In this document: positions 53,421-62,792 of the stretch, piece by piece
Numbering within the stretch: the first letter of the stretch is position 1
Layout: each line of letters begins with the position of its first letter
From: Lachnospiraceae bacterium C7
Lineage (GTDB): Bacteria > Bacillota > Clostridia > Lachnospirales > Lachnospiraceae
Direction of reading: 5' to 3'
Assembly (NCBI GenBank): GCA_900113385.1
Contig: FOPE01000002.1
Location: 1-64,000, forward strand
Length of the DNA: 64,000 bases
Notes under the pieces: generated by a model
Seen by the model: only the letters and a program-made list of their open reading frames with translations
Database searches by the model: none
Told to the model about the DNA's origin: nothing
Made by a program: the position numbers and the translations under genes

Positions 53421-54290
53421 ATGTTAGTATCCGCAAAGGAAATGCTTGATAAAGCAAAAGCAGGCCACTATGCAGTAGGTCAATTCAACATCAACAACTT
53501 AGAGTGGACAAAATCTATCTTACTTACAGCAGAGGAATTACAGTCACCAGTTATCTTAGGTGTATCTGAAGGTGCTGGAAAATACATGACAGGTTTTGAG
53601 ACAGTTGCAGCTATGGTTAAAGCTATGGACAAAGAATTAGGAATTACAGTTCCTGTAGCTCTTCACTTAGATCATGGTTCATATGAAGGATGTTACAAAT
53701 GCGTAAAAGCTGGTTTCACTTCAATCATGTTCGATGGTTCACACTACCCAATCGAAGAGAACGTAGCTAAAACAACAGAATTAGTTAAAGTTGCTCATGC
53801 AATGGGAATGTCTATCGAAGCTGAAGTTGGTTCAATCGGTGGAGAAGAAGATGGAGTAATCGGTGCAGGTGAGTGTGCTGATCCTAACGAATGTAAAGCA
53901 GTAGCAGATCTTGGTGTAGATATGCTTGCAGCTGGTATTGGTAACATCCACGGAAAATACCCAGCAAACTGGAAAGGTCTTTCATTCGAGACTCTTGATG
54001 CTATTCAGCAGCAGACTGGTGTTATGCCATTAGTACTTCACGGTGGTACAGGTATCCCAGCTGATATGATTAAAAAAGCTATCACTTTAGGTGTTGCTAA
54101 AATCAATGTAAATACAGAATGTCAGCTTGCATTCCAGGAAGCTACACGTAAATACATCGAAGAAGGCAAGGACTTAGAAGGTAAAGGATTCGATCCACGT
54201 AAATTATTGGCTCCAGGTGCTCAGGCTATCAGAGATATGGTTAAAGAGAAAATGGAATTATTCGGATCAGTTGGAAAAGCTAACGCTTAA
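53421..54290 (+). CDS. fba: Fructose-bisphosphate aldolase, class II
   Basis: This 289-residue zinc enzyme splits fructose 1,6-bisphosphate in glycolysis. The zinc and active-site motifs are clear: ALHLDHGSYE, EAEVGSIGGEEDG and VLHGGTGIP. AGGAGG lies 8-9 bases before ATG. Codon use is more restricted than in neighbouring genes, as expected of a highly expressed gene. It is monocistronic with a strong double hairpin downstream. Confidence 0.96.
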   Translation: MLVSAKEMLDKAKAGHYAVGQFNINNLEWTKSILLTAEELQSPVILGVSEGAGKYMTGFETVAAMVKAMDKELGITVPVALHLDHGSYEGCYKCVKAGFTSIMFDGSHYPIEENVAKTTELVKVAHAMGMSIEAEVGSIGGEEDGVIGAGECADPNECKAVADLGVDMLAAGIGNIHGKYPANWKGLSFETLDAIQQQTGVMPLVLHGGTGIPADMIKKAITLGVAKINVNTECQLAFQEATRKYIEEGKDLEGKGFDPRKLLAPGAQAIRDMVKEKMELFGSVGKANA

Positions 54291-54311
54291 TTTTTCCTTT
54301 TTTAAATTTGT

Positions 54312-54400
54312 AGGATGTATTACACAGCAATGTGTATAATATCCTATGTAAAAAGAGCTTGCGATATCACGCATATGTGTGGTGTCCAAGCTCTTTTTTT
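54312..54400 (+). terminator. Double hairpin and terminator after fba
   Basis: A first hairpin with a GCAA tetraloop (54312-54326 with 54331-54345) is followed by an 18-bp two-part stem (54352-54361 with 54387-54396 and 54363-54370 with 54379-54386) and seven T residues. Confidence 0.9.
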
Positions 54401-54625
54401 GTCTTTATTTTAGCAACACAATCAAAATGCAAAATTAAAATATAAATGCAAAATTAAAATAAGATAAATTAAAAGGAAGAAAATCATTATAATTATATTT
54501 AATGATATAAATTAGCTACGGTAATTACTTGAAAAAAATTAGTGGTTATTTTGTATAAAAATCAAAAAATTAGTTATGGCTTATCAGTTAAAATTAATAA
54601 AATGCAAAAAAAAAGGAAAAACGTA

Positions 54626-54654
54626 TTGATTTTTTAGGTGATATGAGTTATTCT
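54626..54654 (+). promoter_or_regulatory. Candidate upstream promoter of glnN
   Basis: TTGATT at 54626-54631 and TATTCT at 54649-54654 are 17 bases apart. A second possible pair, TTGGCC near 54739 with TATTAT 18 bases on, lies beyond the hairpin, so the start site is not settled. Confidence 0.45.
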
Positions 54655-54685
54655 TACATCAGTTGATTGATAGATGAGAGAACAA

Positions 54686-54721
54686 GGGCGTTCCAACAAT
54701 GGTTGGAGTGCCCATTTTTTT
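54686..54721 (+). terminator. Terminator-like hairpin in the glnN leader
   Basis: A 12-bp stem with two G-U pairs (54686-54697 with 54702-54713), AATG loop, then seven T residues, 145 bases before the glnN start. If the upstream promoter is used, transcription must read through it. Confidence 0.85.
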
Positions 54722-54865
54722 ATGCATAGGATATATTAGTTGGCCTTATGTGTTTAATAATTTTATTATATCAATTAGTTTAGTTATAGCTGCTAGGTAG
54801 CAGAAAAAATCACACCATCAGGGTATTTGGAGATTTAGTGTGATAGTTAAGAAAGGATGTAAAGT

Positions 54866-56989
54866 ATGAGCGAGACAGAGTATTTCAACGTAGCGGATAT
54901 CTTTGGAGAGGACGTTTTTAACGATGCTACAATGCAGGCACGTTTACCAAAGAAAGTCTACAAAAAACTTCATGAAGTAATGGACGAGGGCAAAGAACTT
55001 GATTTAGAAACAGCCGACGTAGTTGCTCACGAAATGAAGGAATGGGCTATAGAAAAAGGGGCAACACATTATACACATTGGTTCCAGCCACTTACAGGTG
55101 TAACTGCTGAGAAACATGATTCATTTGTTTCAGCACCAATGGAAAACGGAAAAGTTTTAATGAGCTTTTCAGGAAAAGAGTTAATCAAAGGTGAGCCAGA
55201 TGCTTCTTCATTCCCATCAGGTGGATTAAGAGCAACATTCGAAGCTAGAGGATATACAGCATGGGATTGTACATCACCAGCATTCGTAAGACATGATGCA
55301 GCAGGAGCAACACTTTGCATTCCAACAGCATTCTGTTCATACACAGGAGAAGCCCTTGATCAAAAGACACCACTTCTTAGATCAATGGAAGCTATTAGCG
55401 AGCAGGCTATTAGATTAGTTAGATTATTCGGTAATACAACATCTACAAGCGTAGCTCCTTCAGTAGGACCAGAACAGGAATATTTCATTGTAGATAGAGA
55501 AAAATACTTACAGAGAAAAGATTTAATTTTTACAGGCCGTACTTTATTCGGTGCTATGCCACCAAAAGGTCAGGAAATGGACGACCATTATTTTGGCTCA
55601 ATTAGAGAAAGAATTGCAGCTTACATGCGTGATTTAAATAAAGAGTTATGGAAGCTTGGCGTATCTGCAAAGACACAGCATAACGAAGTAGCTCCAGCAC
55701 AGCACGAGCTTGCACCAATTTACGCAAAATGTAATATTGCAGTAGATCACAACCAACTTACAATGGAGACACTTAAGAAAGTGGCAGGACGTCACGGATT
55801 ACAGTGCTTACTTCATGAGAAACCATTTGATGGAGTAAACGGATCAGGAAAACACAACAACTGGTCACTTACAACAGATGATGGCATCAATCTTTTAGAG
55901 CCAGGACAGACACCACACGAAAACATCCAATTCTTACTTGTTTTAACATGTATTTTAAAAGCAGTAGACGAGCATGCAGACTTACTTAGAGCATCAGCTG
56001 CAGATGTGGGAAATGACCACAGATTAGGAGCTAACGAAGCACCACCAGCTATCCTTTCAGTATACCTTGGAGATCAGTTACAAGACGTTGTTAACCAGTT
56101 AGTAAGTACAGGTGAAGCAACAAGAAGTATCGAAGGTGAGAGATTACACACAGGTGTTAAGACATTACCAGACTTTATGAAAGATGCTACAGACCGTAAC
56201 AGAACATCACCATTTGCATTCACAGGTAACAAATTTGAATTCCGTATGGTAGGCTCTCAGGATTCAGTAGCACAGGCAAATATCGTATTAAATACAATCG
56301 TTGCTGAAAGCTTTTCAGAAGCTTGTGATATTCTTGAGAAAGCAGATAATTTTGATTTAGCTGTACATGATTTAATTAAGAAATTAGCAGTAGATCATGA
56401 GAGAATTATCTTCAATGGAGATGGATATTCAGATAAATGGGTTGAGGAAGCAGAGAGAAGAGGACTTCCTAATATCCGTTCAATGGTTGATGCGATTCCA
56501 GCATACATTAAGGCCAACAATGTTGCAGCATTTGAAAAATTCCATGTATTCACAAAACCAGAACTTGAGTCACGCGTAGAAATCGAATTTGAAAAATATG
56601 CTAAGACAATCAATATCGAAGCTAAGACAATGATAGATATGGCTGGAAAACAAATTATACCAGCTGTTATTAAATATACAACAGCAGTTGCTAATTCAAT
56701 TAATGCTGTTAAAACTGCTATGCCAGATGCAGATGTATCAGCTCAAAGTGATATTTTAAAGAAAGCTTCAGCTTTACTTGGAGATGCGCAGAAAGCTCTT
56801 CTTAAATTAATTGAGATTACTGACAAAGCATCATCAATTTCTGATGAAAAAGCAAAAGCTGAAAGTTACAGAGATGATGTTATGACTGCAATGGCAGAAT
56901 TAAGAAAACCAGTAGATGAGCTTGAAATGATGGTTGGTAAAGAATACTGGCCAATGCCATCATATGGTGATTTATTATTTGAAGTTTAA
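54866..56989 (+). CDS. glnN: Type III glutamine synthetase
   Basis: This 707-residue enzyme makes glutamine from glutamate and ammonia using ATP. The length and motifs ([49 protein letters not shown]) are those of the GSIII group found in Bacteroidetes, cyanobacteria and some Clostridia. AGAAAGGATG lies before ATG. It is followed by the ammonium transporter gene, and both have hairpin-containing leaders, so they probably answer to nitrogen supply. Confidence 0.96.
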   Translation: MSETEYFNVADIFGEDVFNDATMQARLPKKVYKKLHEVMDEGKELDLETADVVAHEMKEWAIEKGATHYTHWFQPLTGVTAEKHDSFVSAPMENGKVLMSFSGKELIKGEPDASSFPSGGLRATFEARGYTAWDCTSPAFVRHDAAGATLCIPTAFCSYTGEALDQKTPLLRSMEAISEQAIRLVRLFGNTTSTSVAPSVGPEQEYFIVDREKYLQRKDLIFTGRTLFGAMPPKGQEMDDHYFGSIRERIAAYMRDLNKELWKLGVSAKTQHNEVAPAQHELAPIYAKCNIAVDHNQLTMETLKKVAGRHGLQCLLHEKPFDGVNGSGKHNNWSLTTDDGINLLEPGQTPHENIQFLLVLTCILKAVDEHADLLRASAADVGNDHRLGANEAPPAILSVYLGDQLQDVVNQLVSTGEATRSIEGERLHTGVKTLPDFMKDATDRNRTSPFAFTGNKFEFRMVGSQDSVAQANIVLNTIVAESFSEACDILEKADNFDLAVHDLIKKLAVDHERIIFNGDGYSDKWVEEAERRGLPNIRSMVDAIPAYIKANNVAAFEKFHVFTKPELESRVEIEFEKYAKTINIEAKTMIDMAGKQIIPAVIKYTTAVANSINAVKTAMPDADVSAQSDILKKASALLGDAQKALLKLIEITDKASSISDEKAKAESYRDDVMTAMAELRKPVDELEMMVGKEYWPMPSYGDLLFEV

Positions 56990-57049
56990 TATCAATAATT
57001 GCGATATTAAATTGTAATTAAATATTTTAATATAATATACACACAATGC

Positions 57050-57114
57050 AAAGCGATGCATTTTTCAAGAAGCCACAAAGCTGTGGCAAACAAGGAAAAT
57101 GTGTCGCTTTTTTT
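57050..57114 (+). terminator. Long terminator-like hairpin between glnN and amt
   Basis: A 17-bp stem with G-U pairs (57050-57066 with 57094-57110) encloses a perfect 6-bp hairpin (57072-57077 with 57082-57087) and is followed by seven T residues. Only 36 bases separate it from the amt start, too few for a separate promoter, so it lies in the amt leader as well as after glnN. Confidence 0.85.
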
Positions 57115-57150
57115 ATTGGGAAGAGTTTGTGTGAAACGGAGGAGAATATT

Positions 57151-58911
57151 ATGACAAAAGAAGTAGTAAACAGCATAGTAAATGAGCAAGGATTTGCCAT
57201 TTGGTTTTTATGTGGTGCAGCTCTTGTCTTTTGGATGCAGGCAGGATTTGCAATGGTAGAAGCAGGATTTACTCGAGCTAAAAATAGCGGAAATATTATT
57301 ATGAAAAACCTAATGGACTTTTGCATAGGTACAGTTATGTTTATTTTAATAGGATTTTCACTTCTTTTAGGCGAAGATTTTATGGGAATTATCGGAAAAC
57401 CTGGATTTGACTTATTGACAAGTTATGAAAATTTTAACTACTCACAATTTGTTTTCAATTTAGTGTTTTGTGCTACAACAGCTACTATAGTATCAGGTGC
57501 TATGGCTGAAAGAACTAAATTCTTAGCATATTGTATTTATTCAGCAGTAATCTCAGGATTAATCTATCCAATAGAAGCTCATTGGATTTGGGGCGGTGGT
57601 TGGCTTGCTCAAATGGGATTTCATGATTTCGCAGGATCATGTGCAATTCACACAGTAGGAGGAGTATCAGCTCTTATCGGAGCAAAAATATTAGGAGCTA
57701 GAATCGGAAAATTCACCAAAAACAAGGATAATAGTATAAAAGTTAATGCATTTCCAGGCCACAATATTCCACTTGGAGCACTAGGCGTATTTATTTTATG
57801 GTTTGGTTGGTACGGATTTAATGGGGCAGCAGCAACATCAGTAAAACAGTTAGCTTCAATCTTTTTAACAACAACAATCGCACCAGCAATAGCAACAGTA
57901 GTATGCATGATTTACACATGGATAAGATATAAAAAACCAGATGTATCAATGTGTCTAAATGCATCATTAGCAGGATTAGTAGCTATTACAGCACCTTGTG
58001 ATATAACAGATGCAATAGGAGCAGTAATTATAGGTGCAGTATCAGGACTATTAGTAGTATTTGGTGTATGGCTCCTAGATAATAAATTACATATTGATGA
58101 TCCAGTAGGCGCCGTAGCAGTTCATATGTTAAATGGTATCTGGGGAACTATAGCTGTAGGCCTATTTGCCACAAAAACAGCACCAGGAAACACAGAATAT
58201 GTAGGCCTTTTTTATGGAGGAGGATTTAAATTATTAGGAATTCAAGCACTTGGATTAGTTGCAGTAGTTGCATGGACTACAGTAACGATTACAATTGCTT
58301 ATAAGATTATTGATGCAACAGTAGGCTTAAGAGTTTCAGAGGAAGAGGAAATAACAGGATTAGACGAAACAGAGCACGGCTTAGCATCAGCATACTCAGG
58401 TTTTTCAATAATGGACGTATCAAATACACTTATGATGGAAGTAAATGAAAATACAGACCTAGGTGAAAGCGAATACGAAAAAGCAAGCAAAATCCAAAGA
58501 GATGCAGCTGTATCAGTCGTAAGAATGCCAGAAGTAAGCGCAAGCAAAGGCATAGGAAAAATGCATAAAGTGGTTATTATTTCCAAACTTGCAAAATACG
58601 AAAAACTTAAAAAAGCTATGAACTCCCTTGGAGTAACAGGAATGACAGTAACTCAGGTAATGGGTTGTGGAATTCAAAAAGGAGCCGGCGAAAGATACCG
58701 TGGCGTCGAAACAGATGCAACATTATTACCAAAAGTTAAAGTAGAAATAATAGTATGTAAGATTCCAGTAGAAAAAGTAATTGAAACAGCTAAAAAGGTC
58801 CTATATTCAGGTCACATTGGTGATGGAAAGATTTTCATCTACGATGTAGATAGAGTAGTAAAGATTAGAACAGGTGAAGAAGGCATGGAAGCCTTAGCTG
58901 ATGTGGAATAG
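57151..58911 (+). CDS. amt: Ammonium transporter fused to a P-II (GlnB) domain
   Basis: This 586-residue protein has eleven membrane segments of Amt type with the twin-His pore residues in EAHWIWGGGW and AVHMLNGIWGT, then a linker (about 405-470) and a full P-II domain (about 471-586: HKVVIISKLAKYEKL, GMTVTQVMGCGIQKG, IGDGKIFIYDV, IRTGEEG). Fusing the sensor to the channel should let it block or open ammonium uptake directly in response to nucleotides. The T-loop keeps Tyr46 (ERYRG) but has Thr where enterobacterial GlnB has Tyr51, so uridylylation there is not possible. ATG 57151 is chosen because GGAGGAG lies 7 bases upstream. Confidence 0.95.
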   Translation: MTKEVVNSIVNEQGFAIWFLCGAALVFWMQAGFAMVEAGFTRAKNSGNIIMKNLMDFCIGTVMFILIGFSLLLGEDFMGIIGKPGFDLLTSYENFNYSQFVFNLVFCATTATIVSGAMAERTKFLAYCIYSAVISGLIYPIEAHWIWGGGWLAQMGFHDFAGSCAIHTVGGVSALIGAKILGARIGKFTKNKDNSIKVNAFPGHNIPLGALGVFILWFGWYGFNGAAATSVKQLASIFLTTTIAPAIATVVCMIYTWIRYKKPDVSMCLNASLAGLVAITAPCDITDAIGAVIIGAVSGLLVVFGVWLLDNKLHIDDPVGAVAVHMLNGIWGTIAVGLFATKTAPGNTEYVGLFYGGGFKLLGIQALGLVAVVAWTTVTITIAYKIIDATVGLRVSEEEEITGLDETEHGLASAYSGFSIMDVSNTLMMEVNENTDLGESEYEKASKIQRDAAVSVVRMPEVSASKGIGKMHKVVIISKLAKYEKLKKAMNSLGVTGMTVTQVMGCGIQKGAGERYRGVETDATLLPKVKVEIIVCKIPVEKVIETAKKVLYSGHIGDGKIFIYDVDRVVKIRTGEEGMEALADVE

Positions 58912-58954
58912 TTAAATAGGAAAAAGTAAAGAGTTATACTAGAAAAAATAAATT

Positions 58955-58992
58955 AAAAGAGCGTTGTCCCAAAAAGGATTAACGCTCTTTTT
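58955..58992. terminator. Bidirectional terminator
   Basis: An 11-bp stem AAAAGAGCGTT/AACGCTCTTTT (58955-58965 with 58981-58991) lies between the convergent amt and PBP genes. Confidence 0.9.
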
Positions 58993-59025
58993 ATATTTAA
59001 ATTTAATTAATAAGATACACCAAAA

Positions 59026-61647
59026 CTAAAGCGGATGCTTATGTACAAGAGTTTGTTTATCGTACTGGGACAATGTAGCAGATGTAGGTACCGCTGGAGC
59101 CACAGGAGCCGCAGGTGGCGTTGCTGGGGCAGGTGGTGCAGGATTTCCTCCACCGTGTGGACAAGTTTCACTAGGTGGTCCATATTTCGCCTCAGGCGAC
59201 CCGGGAGCGAATCCCGTTAGCCTGACCGAAATAAAAGTTTGTGACTTTGGACAATTTGCACCAGCTTTTTTACCAGTAGCATTACAAATTCTAACTCCTA
59301 CGTGATGATTACAAGTCGCAGTAGGAACAGTACCTTCAGCAAAGAATTCTTGATAAACCATAGAACCACGTTGATCCTTGTCGCACAGATTGTCGACAGG
59401 GAGTAGACCAGATTTCTTGCAAACATTTGCAGTGACAATTCCTGCAGGTTGAGTAAATTCTTTTCTTTCAAGTCCTTGATGTATTCTAAGCATTACATTA
59501 CGCCAAATATTTTTTGTATATACAGTTCCAGCACTTGTTTGTACAGAGTTGTCATCATTACCACCCCACACAACACAAGTATAATATGGTGTGTATCCAG
59601 CAAATAAACTATCTCGGTTTGCTGTAGTTGTACCTGATTTTCCGGCTTGAGGCATAACTTCATTTCCGAAGTATGCTCGTTTACCAGTACCATTTGTAAG
59701 TACATCTTGCATAGCACTTGTAAGTAGCCAAGCTGTTGTTTCTTTTATTGCACGATGTCGTGATTTGTCAGAAATATCTAAAATAACTTTTCCTTTGTGA
59801 TCATAAACTTTTGTATAAAAACTTGGCTTTATATATGTTCCGCTATTTGCAATTGAAGAATAAGCAGCGGTTAACTCTAGATTAGTAACACCGTGGTCAA
59901 GTCCACCAAGTGCAAGACCTAAAGTCTTATCTGTATCTGAAAGAGTTGTAAAACCAAATTTCTTTGCATAATTGTAACCAGTATCAATACCGATTTCATT
60001 TAAATTTTTAACAGCAACGATATTAATAGAACCAGCAATTGCATCACGTACAGTAGTGAAACCACCATATTTACCATTGGCATTTCTATAAGTTTTAGAG
60101 CCTACAGTATAAGGAGCATCATCTTGCACAGAAGCAAGTGTCAATTTACCAGTATCAATACCAGGTGCATAACAGGCGATTATTTTAAAAGTAGAACCAG
60201 GTTGTCGAGTTGTCTTAGTAGCACGATTCCAAGTTCTGTTGCCTTCTTTTTGACCACGTCCACCAACTAAAGCTTTAACAGCTCCAGTCTTTTGGTCCAT
60301 AATCGTCATAGCAACCTGAGGCTGAAGAGTTATATTGATAGATTCAGAACCATCTAAAATGGTATCGCCATCTCCAAGCATTTCATTCTCGTAAACTGCA
60401 ATAGCATTACGACATTCTTCCTCAGAGTTAAAATTAATTGAATAATTTTGATCATTTAACTTCTTTTTGTAGTAGCTAAGCATGGTTTGGTTAGAATATT
60501 TAGTAACCGTTCCATCAGGGTGCTTAACTGAAAACGCCAAAAAGAACGAATATTTTGGTGGAGTAGGATAGTTAGCTAAATTATTGGCTTCTTCATCAGC
60601 AATAGATTGCATATGCAAGTCTTGAGTAGTGTGAATAGTCAAACCACCTTGATAAATAGCCTTGGTAGCCTCTTCTGATGAGTATCCTTTTTTCTCTACC
60701 AAATCGTTGTAAACATCATCAATCATGGCATCTACAAAGTATGAATTAACATTTGCACTAGAAGTCGAATTATATTCTGAAATTCTATCGTAAACATTAT
60801 CAGCTAAAGCTTCATTATAATCCTTTTGTTTAATGTAACCCTGGTCTAGCATGTTCTTTAGAACTTTTTGCCTACGCTTAGCATTAGAATCCGGATGAGT
60901 TATTGGGTTATAAGCCACAGGATTCTGAGTGATTCCAGCAATAACAGCACATTCTGAAAGAGTAAGTTCAGAAACATCCTTGCCAAAATATTTATTAGAT
61001 GCAGCTTGTACACCTAAAGTGTTAGCTCCAAGGTTAATAGAATTTAGATAATTCTCTAAAATCCAATCTTTGTTGTGCACCTTTCTCTCTAATTGAATAG
61101 AAAGATATTGTTCTTGAATTTTTCGTTTAAGACTATCAAAAATAGTTTTTTCATCAGTCCAGGTAGTAAGAACATTATTTTTTATCAACTGCTGGGTTAT
61201 TGTACTAGCACCTTCAGAAAGATGGCCAGTAGAGAGACCAACAGATGTTGCACGTAAAATACCTTGTAAATCAATTCCGTTATGTTTATAAAAACGAGCA
61301 TCTTCGATTGCTACAAAAGCATGTTGAAGATTTTTTGGTATTTTGTCCATGGAGACGTATTGCCTGTTAGAACCACTAGCAACTAAAGTTGCCGTTTGTG
61401 TGCCATCGCTAGCAAGAACAGTAGTGGAATATCCAGTTGGCGTAACATCGTCTTTAGTAATGTCAGGTGCCGAATCAAGGATACCTTGTATCACACCTAT
61501 TCCAGCACATACACCGATGATAGTTATAAACATAAAGCAGATAACAGTCAGCTTTATAAGTATAAGCTCTATTTTATGATGAATCTTAACGGATTTCGCA
61601 TCTATTAGCTTCACTCGAAGTTGAGTATTGCGTTTTCCATAGTTCAT
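59026..61647 (-). CDS. Class A penicillin-binding protein (PBP1A-like)
   Basis: This 873-residue bifunctional enzyme has an N-terminal membrane anchor (about 28-55), a GT51 transglycosylase domain (EDARFYKHNGIDLQGILRA, STITQQLIKN) and a transpeptidase domain with the serine motif STFK (RQPGSTFKII), GSIN and KSGTT. It polymerises and cross-links peptidoglycan outside the membrane. The last 110 residues hold two Cys-containing segments and a Pro/Ala-rich tail (about 830-860) that is GC-richer than the rest. AAGGAGG lies 7-8 bases before ATG on the reverse strand. It is monocistronic. Confidence 0.94.
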   Translation of the reverse strand: MNYGKRNTQLRVKLIDAKSVKIHHKIELILIKLTVICFMFITIIGVCAGIGVIQGILDSAPDITKDDVTPTGYSTTVLASDGTQTATLVASGSNRQYVSMDKIPKNLQHAFVAIEDARFYKHNGIDLQGILRATSVGLSTGHLSEGASTITQQLIKNNVLTTWTDEKTIFDSLKRKIQEQYLSIQLERKVHNKDWILENYLNSINLGANTLGVQAASNKYFGKDVSELTLSECAVIAGITQNPVAYNPITHPDSNAKRRQKVLKNMLDQGYIKQKDYNEALADNVYDRISEYNSTSSANVNSYFVDAMIDDVYNDLVEKKGYSSEEATKAIYQGGLTIHTTQDLHMQSIADEEANNLANYPTPPKYSFFLAFSVKHPDGTVTKYSNQTMLSYYKKKLNDQNYSINFNSEEECRNAIAVYENEMLGDGDTILDGSESINITLQPQVAMTIMDQKTGAVKALVGGRGQKEGNRTWNRATKTTRQPGSTFKIIACYAPGIDTGKLTLASVQDDAPYTVGSKTYRNANGKYGGFTTVRDAIAGSINIVAVKNLNEIGIDTGYNYAKKFGFTTLSDTDKTLGLALGGLDHGVTNLELTAAYSSIANSGTYIKPSFYTKVYDHKGKVILDISDKSRHRAIKETTAWLLTSAMQDVLTNGTGKRAYFGNEVMPQAGKSGTTTANRDSLFAGYTPYYTCVVWGGNDDNSVQTSAGTVYTKNIWRNVMLRIHQGLERKEFTQPAGIVTANVCKKSGLLPVDNLCDKDQRGSMVYQEFFAEGTVPTATCNHHVGVRICNATGKKAGANCPKSQTFISVRLTGFAPGSPEAKYGPPSETCPHGGGNPAPPAPATPPAAPVAPAVPTSATLSQYDKQTLVHKHPL

Positions 61648-61757
61648 ATCAAGTCCTCCTTGAGTTATGTTGTTCTAGTCAGATAAGAATAGAGCCCAAA
61701 AAGGCACTATACTCATGATATGCTTTATCATGGTATATTATAACAAAAAAAAGTAAT

Positions 61758-61786
61758 ATAATACAGTATAAATTTTAACTTTACAA
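61758..61786 (-). promoter_or_regulatory. Promoter of the PBP gene
   Basis: On the reverse strand TTGTAA (61786-61781) and TATTAT (61763-61758) are 17 bases apart. Confidence 0.7.
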
Positions 61787-61808
61787 ACATTTGTTCATAC
61801 TATATAAT
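61780..61808 (+). promoter_or_regulatory. Promoter of the YigZ gene
   Basis: TTTACA at 61780-61785 and TATAAT at 61803-61808 are 17 bases apart. Its -35 box overlaps the -35 box of the divergent PBP promoter. Confidence 0.75.
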
Positions 61809-61907
61809 GAAAAAAGGATTTTTTGCATATATTTATATAGAAGAAAGGAGAGCCCTCTCGGAAAATGTTTTCCATAAACATGTAGATACGAGTGGCAAAA
61901 AGCAGAT

Positions 61908-62546
61908 TTGAAGATTGTGTACGAAGGCGGAGAAGGCGAGATTGTAGAAAAGAAATCTAGATTTATAGCTACAGTTCGTCCAGTTAAAAGTGAAGAAGAA
62001 GCAGTTACATTTATTAATGAAATGAAAAAGAAATACTGGGATGCGAGACACAATTGCTCTGCTTTTGTTGTAGGCGATAATAATGAAGTGACTCGCTGTT
62101 CAGATGATGGAGAACCATCCCAGACAGCAGGACGTCCAATGCTTGATGTCTTACTAAAGGAAGATATCCATAATGTAGCAGTTGTAGTAACTAGATATTT
62201 CGGCGGAGTGTTATTAGGTACAGGTGGGCTAGTAAGAGCATATCAAGGTGCCACTAAAGAAGGGCTAGCGCAAAGTACTGTCATAGAGAAAAATAAGGGA
62301 GTACTCTTTAATATAGGAATAGATTACAACGGTTTAGGTAAATTACAATATTATTTTGCTCAGAACAATTTGACGATAACTAATTCAATATACGAAGCTG
62401 ATGTTAAATTAGAAGTAATGGTTCCTATAGATCTTAAAGATAAAGTTAACAAAGACATTATAGAACAGACTAATGGTGTAGCTAAAATAGAGTTTGGAGA
62501 TGTTATAGATTATGGCATTTATGAGGGAGAAATAATTAATTTATAA
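61908..62546 (+). CDS. YigZ/IMPACT family protein
   Basis: This 212-residue protein has the IMPACT domain signature ARHNCSAFVVG...DDGEPSQTAGRPML and VVVTRYFGGVLLGTGGLVRAY, then a C-terminal ferredoxin-like domain. The family may bind nucleic acids or ribosomes; its bacterial role is not settled. An in-frame stop lies upstream and no ATG fits, so TTG 61908 is the likely start, although its ribosome site is poor (GTG 61914 is the alternative). It is read from a promoter that overlaps the divergent PBP promoter. Confidence 0.88.
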   Translation: MKIVYEGGEGEIVEKKSRFIATVRPVKSEEEAVTFINEMKKKYWDARHNCSAFVVGDNNEVTRCSDDGEPSQTAGRPMLDVLLKEDIHNVAVVVTRYFGGVLLGTGGLVRAYQGATKEGLAQSTVIEKNKGVLFNIGIDYNGLGKLQYYFAQNNLTITNSIYEADVKLEVMVPIDLKDKVNKDIIEQTNGVAKIEFGDVIDYGIYEGEIINL

Positions 62547-62572
62547 AAAAATAATTTTTTTCAAAAAAAGTG

Positions 62573-62601
62573 TTGACAAAATCATAAATGATGTCTATAA
62601 T
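62573..62601 (+). promoter_or_regulatory. Promoter of the second tRNA-Gln
   Basis: Perfect TTGACA (62573-62578) and TATAAT (62596-62601) boxes with a 17-base spacer. Confidence 0.95.
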
Positions 62602-62642
62602 AAATACTGTTGTTGCGACATATTAAAAATGTCAAGCAGTAA

Positions 62643-62714
62643 TGGCCCATCGCCAAACGGTAAGGCAACGGACTCTGACTCCGTCATTTCAAGGTTCGAA
62701 TCCTTGTGGGCCAG
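62643..62714 (+). tRNA. tRNA-Gln (anticodon CTG), second identical copy
   Basis: This is base-for-base identical to the tRNA at 24620-24691, including the discriminator base; the flanks differ. The anticodon is CTG. CCA is not encoded. Confidence 0.95.
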
Positions 62715-62720
62715 TTATAT

Positions 62721-62752
62721 AGCACTATGCGTCAGCGCGTAGTGCTTTTTTT
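62721..62752 (+). terminator. Terminator of the second tRNA-Gln
   Basis: An 11-bp stem with one G-U pair (62721-62731 with 62736-62746), TCAG loop, then a T tract. Confidence 0.9.
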
Positions 62753-62792
62753 AGTATTATCTAGTTTTAAAACCGGAATTGGAGGAATGCAT

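Larger units (their letters stand above)
54401..54865 (+). other. Long leader region of glutamine synthetase
   Basis: No ORF with a ribosome site was seen in these 465 bases. It holds an AT-rich first half, promoter-like boxes (54626-54654), a terminator-like hairpin (54686-54721) and, nearer the gene, a CTGCTA/TAGCAG hairpin and a 7-bp stem (54809-54815 with 54838-54844). Confidence 0.6.
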
